Source: CAYPNP01 sp964412195 (lineage in GTDB: Bacteria; Acidobacteriota; JAAYUB01). Taken from it: DNA of 30,642 nucleotides. Position 1 is the first letter of the stretch, and the number at the start of each line of letters is the position of its first letter. The DNA lies in the NCBI GenBank assembly GCA_964412195.1, contig CAYPNP010000039.1, forward strand, positions 1 through 30,642, written 5' to 3'. A program made the position numbers and the translations under genes. Below are positions 1 to 10,610 of the stretch, one piece after another. Under the pieces are notes generated by a model, which saw nothing but the letters and a program-made list of their open reading frames with translations, did not search any database and was not told the origin of the DNA.

Positions 1-185
1 GGCCCGAGCTCATGACCGAGGTCCGCCCGGAAATCCGCCCCGAGATCCGGCCGGAGGTCCTGACGGAAATCCGTCCGGAGGTTGACTCCGAGGCTAAGCC
101 GGAGATCCAGCCGGAGGGCAAACGCGCCGACGTGGCGGCGCTGGAGCAGCAGCTGCGGGAAGCCCGGCGGAAAGCCAAGTCCTGA
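1..185 (+). CDS. 3' end of a protein with E-[IV]-R-P tetrapeptide repeats (5' partial)
   Basis: Only the last 60 or so codons are in the window, ending in TGA at 183-185. From base 18 to 113 the reading frame is eight consecutive 12-bp units encoding Glu-[Val/Ile/Ala]-x-x, mostly EVRP or EIRP, decaying to EVDS, EAKP and EIQP. The protein then ends in a short charged helix (VAALEQQLREARRKAKS). The stop lies 7 bp before the ATG of the next gene, which points to the same operon. The repeats are hydrophilic with alternating charge and contain no Cys, Ser or Thr core that would mark a typical modified peptide. The family is not recognised; it may be a linker or tail of a longer protein. The frame is supported by the periodicity, but the function is unknown. 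Confidence 0.6.
   Translation, partial: PELMTEVRPEIRPEIRPEVLTEIRPEVDSEAKPEIQPEGKRADVAALEQQLREARRKAKS
18..113 (+). repeat. 12-bp tandem coding repeat, about 8 units
   Basis: Units follow the pattern GAG-rTC-CGs-CCs and encode Glu-hydrophobic-Arg-Pro. The first three and the fifth are closest to consensus, and later units diverge at the third and fourth codons. The array lies inside the partial CDS. Confidence 0.75.
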
Positions 186-192
186 TCTGTCG

Positions 193-3102
193 ATGAAACG
201 CTCCGCCGCGCCCAGATCCGACCGGGACGTGCTGCTGGAGCAGCTTCGCCGGGAGGCCATTCTGCGCGCCTCCGAGCACCAGCCCGTCCTGAGCCGCGAC
301 GGCCGGGCCTTCGCCTGGATGCTGGACTCCCTGGCGGTGACCCTCACTCCCCGCGGCGCCCGGCTGGCCGGCCGCTGCCTGCTGGAGCTGCTGCGGCGCT
401 TCGAGGGCCGCCAGCTCGCCACCTACGGCACCATCGGCATCCCCATCCTGCAGTCGGTCCTGGCTTTGTCTCGCGGCCGCTATCACGGCCTGCTGGTGCG
501 GAAGGAGCGCAAACCCTACGGCTCGCTGAAGCTCATCGAGGGACCGATCGATCCCGACGAGCCGGTGGTGATGGTGGATGACTCGATCAGCTCCGGCACG
601 GCCATGGCGGAGGGCTGCGCCCGCCTGGAGGAGGCCGGCCTGCGGGTGGAGGGCGGGGTGTGCCTGGTCCGCTTCGGCTGGTACGGCGGCTTCGCCCGGA
701 TGCAGGAGCGTGGCTACCACATGGAAGCCGTCTACGACATCTGGGACGACTTCATGCGCTACCTGCCCGGCGAGACGTGCCCCCCCGCCAACCCCACGAA
801 GGCCCCGCTGGAGATCCCCTGGGCCGGCGAGGTGGCGGCGGAAGGGCTGGCGCCGCCGGAACTGGCCCGGCGGGTCATGGAATCGCTCCTGGCGGGCGGA
901 GGGTGCCCCCGGCCGCCGGCTTCGCTGGACCGGCCCTACGATGCAGCCGGAGGGGCCTGGGTCAGCGTCCGATCCCGCGCCGACATCTACCTCCGCCATG
1001 CGCGGGAGGGATTCTGGAATTTCCCCGGCGAGCCTGCCCCGCCGGCCCCCGCGGCCGTGGTGGAGGCGGCCGCCCGGACCGCCGCCCGCCTGCCCGAGGG
1101 CGAAACAGGGCTGCAGCTCCTCCGCGGCAGCGCCGTCGCGGTGACCTTCTTCCCGGCGCTGGAGGACTGCGCCGTCGGCGGGCTCGACAACGAGCGATAC
1201 GGCATCGTGGTGCGGAGCCGCGAGCGCCCCGGCTGGATGGGCGGCGCCCTGCCCAACATGCCCGGCATCGCCGGCGAATGGGAGCAGTTCCAGCACGCCC
1301 GCCGCCGCAACGCCCGGCTGGTCTCTTTCGAACCCTTCCATCTCTACCGCCACGGCGTGGAGAAAATCGTCGAGCCCGGCGTGGCCTGGCAGCCGACGGG
1401 CGTCCCTTCCGCCGTCGACGCCGCCTGGGTCGATGATCCGAACGGCGCGGGCGCGGCCGCCCGCCGCATCCGCGAGCGCGCCTGCGCCCGCCTGGCCGGA
1501 CGGGAGGACGGCCTTGCCCCGGAGGTGAACGCCGGCGGCTGGCCCGCGGAAGTGGACACCGTGTTCGTCTCCGTCCACCTCCATGGGCGCGTCCGGGGCT
1601 GCATGGGGGCCGCGGTCCGGCGGCCGGATTTCGACCTGGACCCGGTGATCGACGCCGCGCTGAGGGATGCGCGGTTCGATCCGCCCCTGCGGCCGCAGGA
1701 CGCACCGAACCTGGCGGTGACCGCCGCCTTCCTGCACCGCCCGCTGGACCTGGGCCGGATGACATCCGAAGAGGCCGCCGAACGCGTCATCCCCGGCCGG
1801 CACGCCCTTCAGGCCTGGGGAAACGGTCTCTCCGGGCTGCTGCTGCCGTCGGTGGCGGTCACCCACAACCTGGACGCCGCCGGCTTCGCCCGGGAGGTGA
1901 TGGCGAAGGCCGGCATCGAACAGCCGCCCTGCCGGTGGACCCGCTGGGAGTGCGGCGCCTGGCTGGCGGACGGCGCCGGGCCGCGCCGGATGAAGGGCGC
2001 TTTCCCCGCCGGCCAGCCCCCGGCGGAGCTGGAGGAGCGGGTGCTGGACCTGCTGCCGCGGCTGGCGGGATACCTGCTGCGGAACCAGCGGGAGGACGGC
2101 TCGTTCTTCGCCTGGTACTTCCCCTTCGCCGACCGGCTCCACCCGGGCCTGGACCTGTCCCGGACCACCCACGCGGCCTGGGTGCTCACCCGGGCCGCCG
2201 CCTTCATGGGGGATCCCGTCCTGGCCCGCGCCGGCCGGCGCAGCGCCGGCTACCTGTTGGGCCTGCTCCGGCGCGACGAGCGGGGCCGCGGCTGGGTGGT
2301 CCGGGACGGCGAAGATCCCAACGTGGCCGAGGCGGCCTTCCTGCTGCTGACGCTCTGCCACTTCCCCGAGGGGGACCCGGCCTTGCAGCACGCGCCGGCG
2401 CTGGTCCGCACCCTCCGGGAGTCCGTGGGTCGGCACGGCCGGATCGCCACCCACCAGGATCCCGCCGCTGGCGCCGAAGCCAGCCAGGACTACTTCCCCG
2501 GGCAGGTCCTGCTGGCCCTCGGGACGGCCGCCCTGGCCGGCTTGACAAGGCCCGGCTGGCACCGGCTCGAGCCGGCGTTCCGCTACTACCGCCACCGCTT
2601 CCGCTACCGCCGGAACTGGGGCCAGGTCGCCTGGCACCTGCAGGCGTGGGCGGCCTGGTGGTGGGTGACCCGGGATGCCGAACTGGCGGAGCACGTGTTC
2701 GAAATCGCCGATTGGGCCTTAGAGTGGCAGTCGCAGAAGCACGGCGGTTTCCTGAACGACCACCAGCCCGCGGCCCCCGGATTCACCACCGGCCTCTACC
2801 TGGAGGGGATCGCCGCCGCCGCCGGTGTGGCCGACGCCCTGGGCGACGCCGGCCGGCTCCGCCGCTACCTGGATGCCGGCGCCCGCGGCCTGGCTTTCCT
2901 GGATGGACTCGTCCTCCAGGAGCGGGACCGGCCGGTGCTGCCGAATCCCGGTTTCGCCTCCGGCGCCGTGCGGGAGAGCGGCTTCCGCAGCCAGGTCCGG
3001 CTCGACTATGTCGCGCATGCCCTCTCGGCGGCGCTGGGATTCCTCTCCGCGGCGGGGCTGGCGCCGCGGGCCCGTGGCCTGCGCGCCGAGGGGGGCCGAT
3101 GA
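193..3102 (+). CDS. Fusion protein: phosphoribosyltransferase + (tandem) AMMECR1 + alpha/alpha-barrel domain
   Basis: 969 aa. Residues 60-185 resemble a type I phosphoribosyltransferase of the orotate PRTase kind; the PRPP loop VVMVDDSISSGTA is at 125-137. Residues about 410-540 are an AMMECR1 domain with the signature VRGCMG (Cys470), followed by ALRDARFDPPLRPQD. Residues about 255-405 look like a second, degenerate AMMECR1 half in which RPGWMGG (Trp348) stands where RGCxG would be. Residues about 615-960 are helical repeats rich in aromatics (LLRNQREDGSFFAWY), resembling six-hairpin or N-acylglucosamine 2-epimerase-like barrels. There is no signal peptide, so it is probably cytoplasmic. The ATG at 193 was chosen because it follows the upstream stop by 7 bp; no good Shine-Dalgarno is seen, so coupling is likely. 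The stop overlaps the next start (ATGA at 3099-3102). Domain calls are from motifs; the joint function is unknown. Confidence 0.85.
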   Translation: MKRSAAPRSDRDVLLEQLRREAILRASEHQPVLSRDGRAFAWMLDSLAVTLTPRGARLAGRCLLELLRRFEGRQLATYGTIGIPILQSVLALSRGRYHGLLVRKERKPYGSLKLIEGPIDPDEPVVMVDDSISSGTAMAEGCARLEEAGLRVEGGVCLVRFGWYGGFARMQERGYHMEAVYDIWDDFMRYLPGETCPPANPTKAPLEIPWAGEVAAEGLAPPELARRVMESLLAGGGCPRPPASLDRPYDAAGGAWVSVRSRADIYLRHAREGFWNFPGEPAPPAPAAVVEAAARTAARLPEGETGLQLLRGSAVAVTFFPALEDCAVGGLDNERYGIVVRSRERPGWMGGALPNMPGIAGEWEQFQHARRRNARLVSFEPFHLYRHGVEKIVEPGVAWQPTGVPSAVDAAWVDDPNGAGAAARRIRERACARLAGREDGLAPEVNAGGWPAEVDTVFVSVHLHGRVRGCMGAAVRRPDFDLDPVIDAALRDARFDPPLRPQDAPNLAVTAAFLHRPLDLGRMTSEEAAERVIPGRHALQAWGNGLSGLLLPSVAVTHNLDAAGFAREVMAKAGIEQPPCRWTRWECGAWLADGAGPRRMKGAFPAGQPPAELEERVLDLLPRLAGYLLRNQREDGSFFAWYFPFADRLHPGLDLSRTTHAAWVLTRAAAFMGDPVLARAGRRSAGYLLGLLRRDERGRGWVVRDGEDPNVAEAAFLLLTLCHFPEGDPALQHAPALVRTLRESVGRHGRIATHQDPAAGAEASQDYFPGQVLLALGTAALAGLTRPGWHRLEPAFRYYRHRFRYRRNWGQVAWHLQAWAAWWWVTRDAELAEHVFEIADWALEWQSQKHGGFLNDHQPAAPGFTTGLYLEGIAAAAGVADALGDAGRLRRYLDAGARGLAFLDGLVLQERDRPVLPNPGFASGAVRESGFRSQVRLDYVAHALSAALGFLSAAGLAPRARGLRAEGGR

Positions 3103-4967
3103 CCGATCCTCCCGCTCTCCGCCCGCCGGTCCCCGTCAAGCCGGCGGCCCTGGTGGCCATGCCCATGCTCACCACCGCCTGGCCTTCCTACCAGCTCGGC
3201 CTGCTCAAGCCCACCCTCGAGCGCGCGGGCATCCCGGCCCAGGCCTTTTCCCTGTTCATGTACTTCGGCGCCCACATCGGCTGGCGGCTCAACGAGGCGC
3301 TGGCGGCTGGCTACGCCAACATGATCGGCGAGTGGATCTGGTCCCCCGCCGCCTTCGGGGAGTTCGGCAACGCGACCGAGTACGTCGACGCCTACGCCTT
3401 CACGTTCCAGTCCATCTGCCAGGACGCCGGCTGCACGGTGGAGGACATCCTGCGCGTCCGCCGGGAGAAGACCCGGTCCTTCCTGGACTTCTGCCTGGCC
3501 AGCATCGATTGGGGGCGGTTCGGCCTGGTGGGATTCACCGTGGTGATGCAGCAGATGACGGCCAGCCTGGCGCTGGCCGGTCGGATCCGGGAGCGCTTCC
3601 CCGCCCTGCCCATCCTGTTCGGCGGGGCGGCCTTCGAGGAGGACATCGCCGCCGAGATCCTGGAGCGCTGCCCGCAGGTCGACGCCATCCTGGTGGGCGA
3701 GGGCGACACCGCCTTCCCGGAAATCGCCCGCCGGCTGCACCGCGGCGAGCCGCTGGACGGGATCCCCGGCCTGGCGCGGCGGGAAGGCGGGCGGATCCTG
3801 TTCCCCGGCCGGGCTTCCGAACCGGTGGACCTGGCGGCCGCCCCGTTTCCCGACTACGACGAATTCTTCTACGCCCTGCGGGAGAGCGGCTGCGAGGGGA
3901 ACGGCGGGCCCCGCCCGTCCATGCTGCCGTTCGAGTCCTCCCGGGGTTGCCACTGGGGGGCCCGGCGCCAGTGCATCTTCTGCGGGCTCAACCGCGCCGG
4001 CATCCGGTTCCGGGCCCGGGAGCCGGGCCAGGTCATCGAGATGCTCGAGCACCTGTGGCGGCGGCACGGCATCCGCCATTTCTTCGCCCTGGACAACATC
4101 ATGCCGCCGTCTTTCCTCGACGGGCTGTTCGGCGAGCTGGACCGGCTGCACAGCGACCTCCGCCTCCACTACCCCGTCCGCCCGACCCTCACCCGGCGGC
4201 AGCTGGCCCTCCTCAAGCGCGGCGGCATGTTCTCCATCCAGCCCGGCATCGAGAGCCTCTCCACCCGCCTCCTCCGGATCCTGCGTAAAGACACGACGGC
4301 CGTGCGGAACCTCGAGCTGATCAAGTGGGCCACCTGCTACGGCATCCAGAACGTCTACTTCCTGATGCTCCGGGTTCCGGGGGAAGCCCGGGCCGACTAC
4401 GACGCCCAGTGTGCGCTGATTGCCCGGATCCCCCATTTCCAGCCGCCCTCGTCCGAGGCGGTCGTGCGCGCCGACCGCGGTTCGCCCATGTTCACCCAGC
4501 CCGAGCGGTTCTCCGTCTCGGACCTCGCTCCGCTCCCGTGCTACGCCCACATCTACCCGCCGGACCGCTTCGACCTCGGCCGGGTGGCCTATTTCTTCGG
4601 CCACCGCTTGGCCGGCGCCCTGCCGGAGGGGGAGTACGCGCCGTTCTACCGCGCCCTGGACGCCTGGCAGGCCGCCTGGAAGCGTTCGCCCCGCCCGACG
4701 CTGCAATATTTCAAGGGCGCGGGCTGCCTGCGCATCGAGGACCGGCGCACTCCGGCAGCGGCGACCTTTGAGTACTCCGGCCTGGCGGCACGGCTGTACG
4801 AATTCTGCGGCGACGCGCGCCGGCCGGTCGAGATCGCCGAAGCCGCCGGCGTGGGGGCGGACCAGGTGGAGGGGATCCTGCGGGAATTCGTCGCCCGCGA
4901 CCTGATGGTGTTCCTGGACGGGCGCTACCTCAGCCTGGCCTTGCCCGCGTATCCGCATTCGGGATGA
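3099..4967 (+). CDS. RiPP maturation B12-type radical SAM C-methyltransferase family protein
   Basis: 622 aa. The N-terminus matches the family opening (LVAMPMLTTAWPSYQLGLLK, then GEWIWSPAAFGE). Residues about 140-225 form a cobalamin-binding-like Rossmann domain (GLVGFTVVMQQ ... ILFGGAAFEE ... AILVGEGDTAFPEI). The [4Fe-4S] motif is the family's spaced C-x7-C-x2-C: Cys284, Cys292 and Cys295 in SSRGCHWGARRQCIFCGLN. Further conserved blocks are FALDNI, FSIQPGIESLST and LELIKWATCYGI. In this family the enzyme modifies a ribosomally made peptide, often by C-methylation. The gene starts inside the stop of the PRTase-AMMECR1 fusion, so the two are co-translated. No classical precursor peptide is visible nearby; it may lie upstream of the window, or the enzyme may act on something else. 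Confidence 0.88.
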   Translation: MTDPPALRPPVPVKPAALVAMPMLTTAWPSYQLGLLKPTLERAGIPAQAFSLFMYFGAHIGWRLNEALAAGYANMIGEWIWSPAAFGEFGNATEYVDAYAFTFQSICQDAGCTVEDILRVRREKTRSFLDFCLASIDWGRFGLVGFTVVMQQMTASLALAGRIRERFPALPILFGGAAFEEDIAAEILERCPQVDAILVGEGDTAFPEIARRLHRGEPLDGIPGLARREGGRILFPGRASEPVDLAAAPFPDYDEFFYALRESGCEGNGGPRPSMLPFESSRGCHWGARRQCIFCGLNRAGIRFRAREPGQVIEMLEHLWRRHGIRHFFALDNIMPPSFLDGLFGELDRLHSDLRLHYPVRPTLTRRQLALLKRGGMFSIQPGIESLSTRLLRILRKDTTAVRNLELIKWATCYGIQNVYFLMLRVPGEARADYDAQCALIARIPHFQPPSSEAVVRADRGSPMFTQPERFSVSDLAPLPCYAHIYPPDRFDLGRVAYFFGHRLAGALPEGEYAPFYRALDAWQAAWKRSPRPTLQYFKGAGCLRIEDRRTPAAATFEYSGLAARLYEFCGDARRPVEIAEAAGVGADQVEGILREFVARDLMVFLDGRYLSLALPAYPHSG

Positions 4968-5005
4968 AAGCCCCTGCGTCCAGGCCGTCACCGCAGGTCG
5001 GGCTT
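4968..5005. terminator. Imperfect hairpin between convergent genes
   Basis: AAGCCC at 4968-4973 pairs with GGGCTT at 5000-5005, and CTGCG at 4974-4978 pairs with CGCAG at 4992-4996. A 3-nt bulge and a 13-nt loop remain. It fills the 39 bp between the plus-strand stop at 4967 and the minus-strand stop at 5007 and could serve both genes. There is no long T tract. Confidence 0.5.
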
Positions 5006-5006
5006 C

Positions 5007-5867
5007 TCAGAGCGGGAATTCCATCTCGTACTGGGCGGTGAACCTTCGAAAGCCCGCCTTGTGGAGCAGCGCCCGCGTGCCCTCGTCCGTGGGATCCACG
5101 TTGTTCATCCGGACGGGCCGGCCGCCCGGCGGCAGCGTGCCCATCAGCTCCCCCAGCAGCGCCGCGCCGATGCCCTGCCGGCGGTGCGCCCGCTTGACCA
5201 GGACCGCCATGACCCACCGCAGGACGGTATTGAAGGCGAGGATGCCGCGACACTCGTCCCCGGCGAAGGCCCCCAGGAGGCGCATCGACCCGGCGACCCG
5301 GCGGATGGCCTCGAAGCTGTTCTCCCAACTGGGTGGCCAGTCCTGTTCCGTGACGAATTCATCGAGATAGTCAGCCGCCGCGCGCCGCACGTCCAGCGCC
5401 GGGGCCGGCAGCGGCTCGGGGGGGCCGGCGAATTCCCAGCAGTCGAAGGGGCGCGTCACCCGGAAACCGGCCTTCCGGTACGCCCGGACCGCCGGCTCGT
5501 TCTCCTGGAGCACCTCCAGCAGGAACCGCCGGACGCCGCGGCGCCGCAACTCGGGCAGGGCGCAATCGAACATGCGCCCCGCCAGGCCTTGCCCGCGATG
5601 CTCCGGCAGGATGCCCGTGCCCGCGTCGAACGCCGCCGACGCCCCGCCCCATGGGCCGATCCCCACCAGCGTCAGGCCCACCAGGCGCCCGCCGGAGAAC
5701 GCCCCCACGCTGCAGTCCAGCCCCACGCCGTTCTTGGCGGCCCGGTGGCGGAGGACCTCCTCGGTCATGTAGCTCATGTCGAGGGCGTAATCCGCGAACG
5801 CCTCCTGCATGGCGCGGTGGATCGCCGGAAACGGCGTCCCCCCGAGAAAGCGCAGCTGCACGTCCAT
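5007..5867 (-). CDS. Tandem GNAT-family N-acetyltransferase
   Basis: 286 aa. Two GNAT modules can be seen. The N-terminal one has the acetyl-CoA loop ILPEHRGQGLAGRMF followed by the usual ENEPAVRAYRKAGF. The C-terminal one has LVKRAHRRQGIGAALL followed by NNVDPTDEGTRALLHKAGF. Such proteins transfer an acetyl group from acetyl-CoA to an amine on a small molecule or protein; the substrate cannot be predicted. The ATG at 5865-5867 was chosen over an upstream in-frame start because a GGAGG lies 6 nt before it and the extra 37 residues look non-coding. It converges on the radical SAM gene and appears to be a single-gene unit. Confidence 0.85.
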   Translation of the reverse strand: MDVQLRFLGGTPFPAIHRAMQEAFADYALDMSYMTEEVLRHRAAKNGVGLDCSVGAFSGGRLVGLTLVGIGPWGGASAAFDAGTGILPEHRGQGLAGRMFDCALPELRRRGVRRFLLEVLQENEPAVRAYRKAGFRVTRPFDCWEFAGPPEPLPAPALDVRRAAADYLDEFVTEQDWPPSWENSFEAIRRVAGSMRLLGAFAGDECRGILAFNTVLRWVMAVLVKRAHRRQGIGAALLGELMGTLPPGGRPVRMNNVDPTDEGTRALLHKAGFRRFTAQYEMEFPL

Positions 5868-6220
5868 CGGCCACCTCCAGGCTGTTCCCGGCCGGCCGCC
5901 GCCGCGGTCGCCCGGGCAAACGGGTGAATCATGGCCTGTTGTACGAGGCGGAGAAGCCGTATTCCTCGGAGGTCCCATGAATTGCAGACGGCGGATTGCG
6001 GTCGGGGAATCGCAAGAATCTGAAGACGCCGGGTGCGGGGATCGAGACTCGGGGATCGCCTGTGGAATCGGCGGCCGCGGCCCCCTCCAGCGCGCCCCGG
6101 CCGGGCCGCGGGGTCCGTCTGCGCTCGCCGTCGTCCGGACCCAATCGACCTGCTAACAGCTACATCCTCCCCCGTCGGAACGACGCGGGGAGTCTGGAGG
6201 CTTGGCTCCCCCGTTCTCCG
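5868..6220. other. Intergenic region with one weak short ORF
   Basis: This stretch lies upstream of the acetyltransferase gene and downstream of the ATPase gene, both on the minus strand. On the plus strand an ATG at 5977, preceded by GGAGGTCCC, opens a 59-codon frame to 6156 with four Cys and a Gly-rich middle. Its first 30 bases resemble the GCGGATTGCGG repeats found elsewhere in the window, so coding status is doubtful. Nothing else convincing was found; no clear terminator for the ATPase gene was seen. Confidence 0.4.
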
Positions 6221-8743
<2,523 letters not shown>

Positions 8744-8878
8744 GGCGTCTCTCCTCCCTGGATTCAGCCGGGATATCGGATATTCGACCGCGGGGTGACG
8801 ATCCCCCGCTCGAAAAAAACCCCCGCAGGTTGTATTGGCATCCTGCGCCGGCATCCGGTGAGGATGGCCTCAATGCCA

Positions 8879-8908
8879 CGGAGCGGGGCCTTGTGAGACC
8901 CCGCTCCG
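8879..8908 (-). terminator. Hairpin downstream of the small secreted protein gene
   Basis: A 10-bp perfect stem (CGGAGCGGGG at 8879-8888, CCCCGCTCCG at 8899-8908) with a 10-nt loop. A second 11-bp stem lies at 8930-8940 and 8954-8964. Both are downstream of the minus-strand stop at 8991 and upstream of the ATPase gene. There is no T tract, so intrinsic termination is likely but not certain. Confidence 0.5.
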
Positions 8909-8990
8909 GCGGTGTCATGGGATTCCGCCGGCGAACCGGGCGAGGACCTTCGACCCGGTTCGCCCGGTCCGCCGGTGGATCAGGGCTGCG

Positions 8991-9359
8991 TCACTTGTTT
9001 GCGTGGATCAACCGGGAGTCGTACGAGTTGTCCGCCAGCCATACCCGGCTCAGGACATCCTGTCCCCGGACCTGGCGGAAGACCAGGTCCGAGCGCTGCT
9101 CGTACGGCATCCGCTTGACGGATTCGGTCAGGAAGACGGCCTCTTGGCCGGTCCGCATGTTGCGGATCAGCATCAGGTCGGGGCTCACTTCATCCAGGGG
9201 TTGGATCAGGTAGCGCCCGGAGGGCATGACCTGGTCCCGGACGACGAACTGGAAGGGGACGTTCACTACCATCTGGTCCTCCTGGCCGAAGGCGGGGATG
9301 ACCGCCAGCGCGCCCAGCAAGCCCAACACGGCAGTCAGGAAGAAGAGTTTGTGTCTCAT
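8991..9359 (-). CDS. Small secreted protein, VPFQFxV family, paralogue 1
   Basis: 122 aa. A clean signal peptide (MRHKLFFLTAVLGLLGALAVIPAFGQ) is followed by NVPFQFVVRDQVMPSGRYLIQP and by IRNMRTGQEAVFLTE. I recognise this layout from small exported proteins of unknown function that are common in Acidobacteriota; no enzyme motif is visible. The ATG at 9359 is preceded by AAAGGAGGTCCC, an ideal ribosome-binding site. The same 12 bases precede the paralogue at 11107. The two proteins share the pattern along their whole length (VPFQF versus IPFQF, MPSGRY versus MPAGRY, VKRMPYEQRSDLVFRQ versus VNRRPADRRADVAFRQ). It is probably monocistronic and ends in tandem hairpins. Confidence 0.8.
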   Translation of the reverse strand: MRHKLFFLTAVLGLLGALAVIPAFGQEDQMVVNVPFQFVVRDQVMPSGRYLIQPLDEVSPDLMLIRNMRTGQEAVFLTESVKRMPYEQRSDLVFRQVRGQDVLSRVWLADNSYDSRLIHANK

Positions 9360-9503
9360 GGGACCTCCTTTCGAACATGCGCGCAAAGAACGTCCGAAAC
9401 CCGCTTCCAACTCCAACGATGCAACAAACCCCGGAGGAGATTCCGGAATTCGGGCTGTCGATCCCGCGGAGCAAATTCTTATAAAACTATTATTTGCAAT
9501 TAT

Positions 9504-9764
9504 TTATGTCGTTGTTGCCGTCGGATCCGCAGGGAGTTCCATCTCGACGAGCCGGCCCGGGCCGCGGTCCCGGACGGCCACGCGGACCCACTCCGGCGCC
9601 GTCTCCAGCCGGACCTCCACCTCGCTGCCCTCGGGAGCGTGGCGGATGGCGTTGCGCAGCACGTTTTCGAAGGCGCGCCGGAGCAGCTCCCAGTCGCCCC
9701 GCACCCGCACGCCGGCGGCGGGAAGGCTCCAGAATGCCGGCGGAGTCTGGGCCAGGGTGTCCAC
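9504..9764 (-). pseudogene. Composite remnant: Mg-ATPase 5' end joined to a truncated histidine kinase
   Basis: An open frame of 86 codons without a convincing start. Its first part, LAQTPPAFWSLPAAGVR, is encoded by the exact 51-bp copy of the ATPase 5' end; the ATPase ATG has become CTG here. It then passes directly into a histidine kinase ATPase domain: the N box ELLRRAFENVLRNAIRHA and the G1 box VRDRGPG. The kinase is cut straight after G1 and joined to what looks like a kinase C-terminal tail (RLVEMELPAD), so the ATP lid and G2 box are missing. No HisKA domain or response regulator is nearby. This is a scar of at least two rearrangements and is not expected to be functional. Confidence 0.75.
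9704..9754. repeat. 51-bp direct repeat, copy 2 (in the kinase remnant)
   Basis: Perfect match to 8692-8742, same orientation, about 1 kb away. Flanking bases differ on both sides. The small secreted protein gene lies between the two copies. Confidence 0.95.
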
Positions 9765-9944
9765 CTCCCACAGACTCGATCAAGGTACTAGATATATCGC
9801 CAGACGCAACGATCCCGCCGATCTGCATCCGGAGCGGAGTGGGCCCGTTTTTTCCGAAGCCGAATCCCGGGCCGGATCATCCAGGAGGCAAAATCAAAGG
9901 ACACGCGGGCAGGAGTGCGCCCGCACATAGAGGGCGGAGATGAA

Positions 9945-10589
9945 GTGAGATGGATTCTCCCGTCAATTGTGGTGAGCTTCTTCCTGGCCGGCGCGATCCG
10001 GGCCGAGACTTTCGACCTGGCCACCATCGCGCCGCCGGCCGGCTGGCAGATGCAGAACAAGGGCGGCGCCATGTACCTGGCGAGCGTCGACGAGGCGCGG
10101 AACATCAATTGCCTGATCTTCATCTACCCCAGCCAGGCCCGCACCGGCAGACTGTCCCAGGATTTCGCCCGCGAGTAGCAGAATTTCCAGCAGCGGGAAT
10201 TTTCGGTGGACGCCGTCCCGCCCGCCGCGGAGCGGCGATCTTCCGCCGGACTCCGATACCTGGAAGGCAGCGCCGTGGCCCGTCAGGACACCACCCCCCT
10301 CTTCGCCCGCCTGCCCCCCGGCCGGAAGCCAGTCATCACCTTGGCCCGCGACGGCCGATTCGCCGACGAGGGCGTCTTCGCCGCCTTCCTGCACTCGTCT
10401 TACTCCGACGACGACCCCCGGGATCGGGCCGGCGCGGGAACCTACGAGATCCGGAACTACACGCTGGTGCTGCATGATTCCGACGGCCGGGTGAAGCAGG
10501 TTGCGTTCACCGCCCTGCTGGGGGCGGATCCCGCCCGTTCCAGCGACATCCTCTTCCTTCGCCGCAGCCGGTTCAACCGCATTCCCTGA
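9945..10589 (+). pseudogene. Secreted protein of unknown function broken by an in-frame amber codon
   Basis: A single frame runs from GTG 9945 to TGA 10587-10589, interrupted only by TAG at 10176-10178. The GTG has GGAG 5 nt upstream and begins a signal peptide (RWILPSIVVSFFLAGAIRA). The mature part has TFDLATIAPPAGWQMQNKGGAMYL and then DFARE-stop-QNFQQ. Homologous secreted proteins that I recall carry Trp at the stop position (an FxxEWQ pattern), so one TGG to TAG change explains the break. The downstream half keeps its frame and G/C-rich third positions for 137 codons. Function is unknown. Possible readings are a recent pseudogene, readthrough, or a sequencing or assembly error. Confidence 0.75.
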
Positions 10590-10610
10590 CTCGGCCGCAG
10601 ACCCGCTACC

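Noticed and set aside
94..2694. Long minus-strand open frame (866 codons) opposite the fusion gene
   Set aside because: High-GC antisense shadow: Pro/Gly/Arg/His-rich with no domain pattern, while the plus frame shows clear motifs and coupling.
3006..4991. Minus-strand open frame opposite the RiPP-type radical SAM gene
   Set aside because: Composition typical of antisense shadow; no motif or ribosome-binding site.
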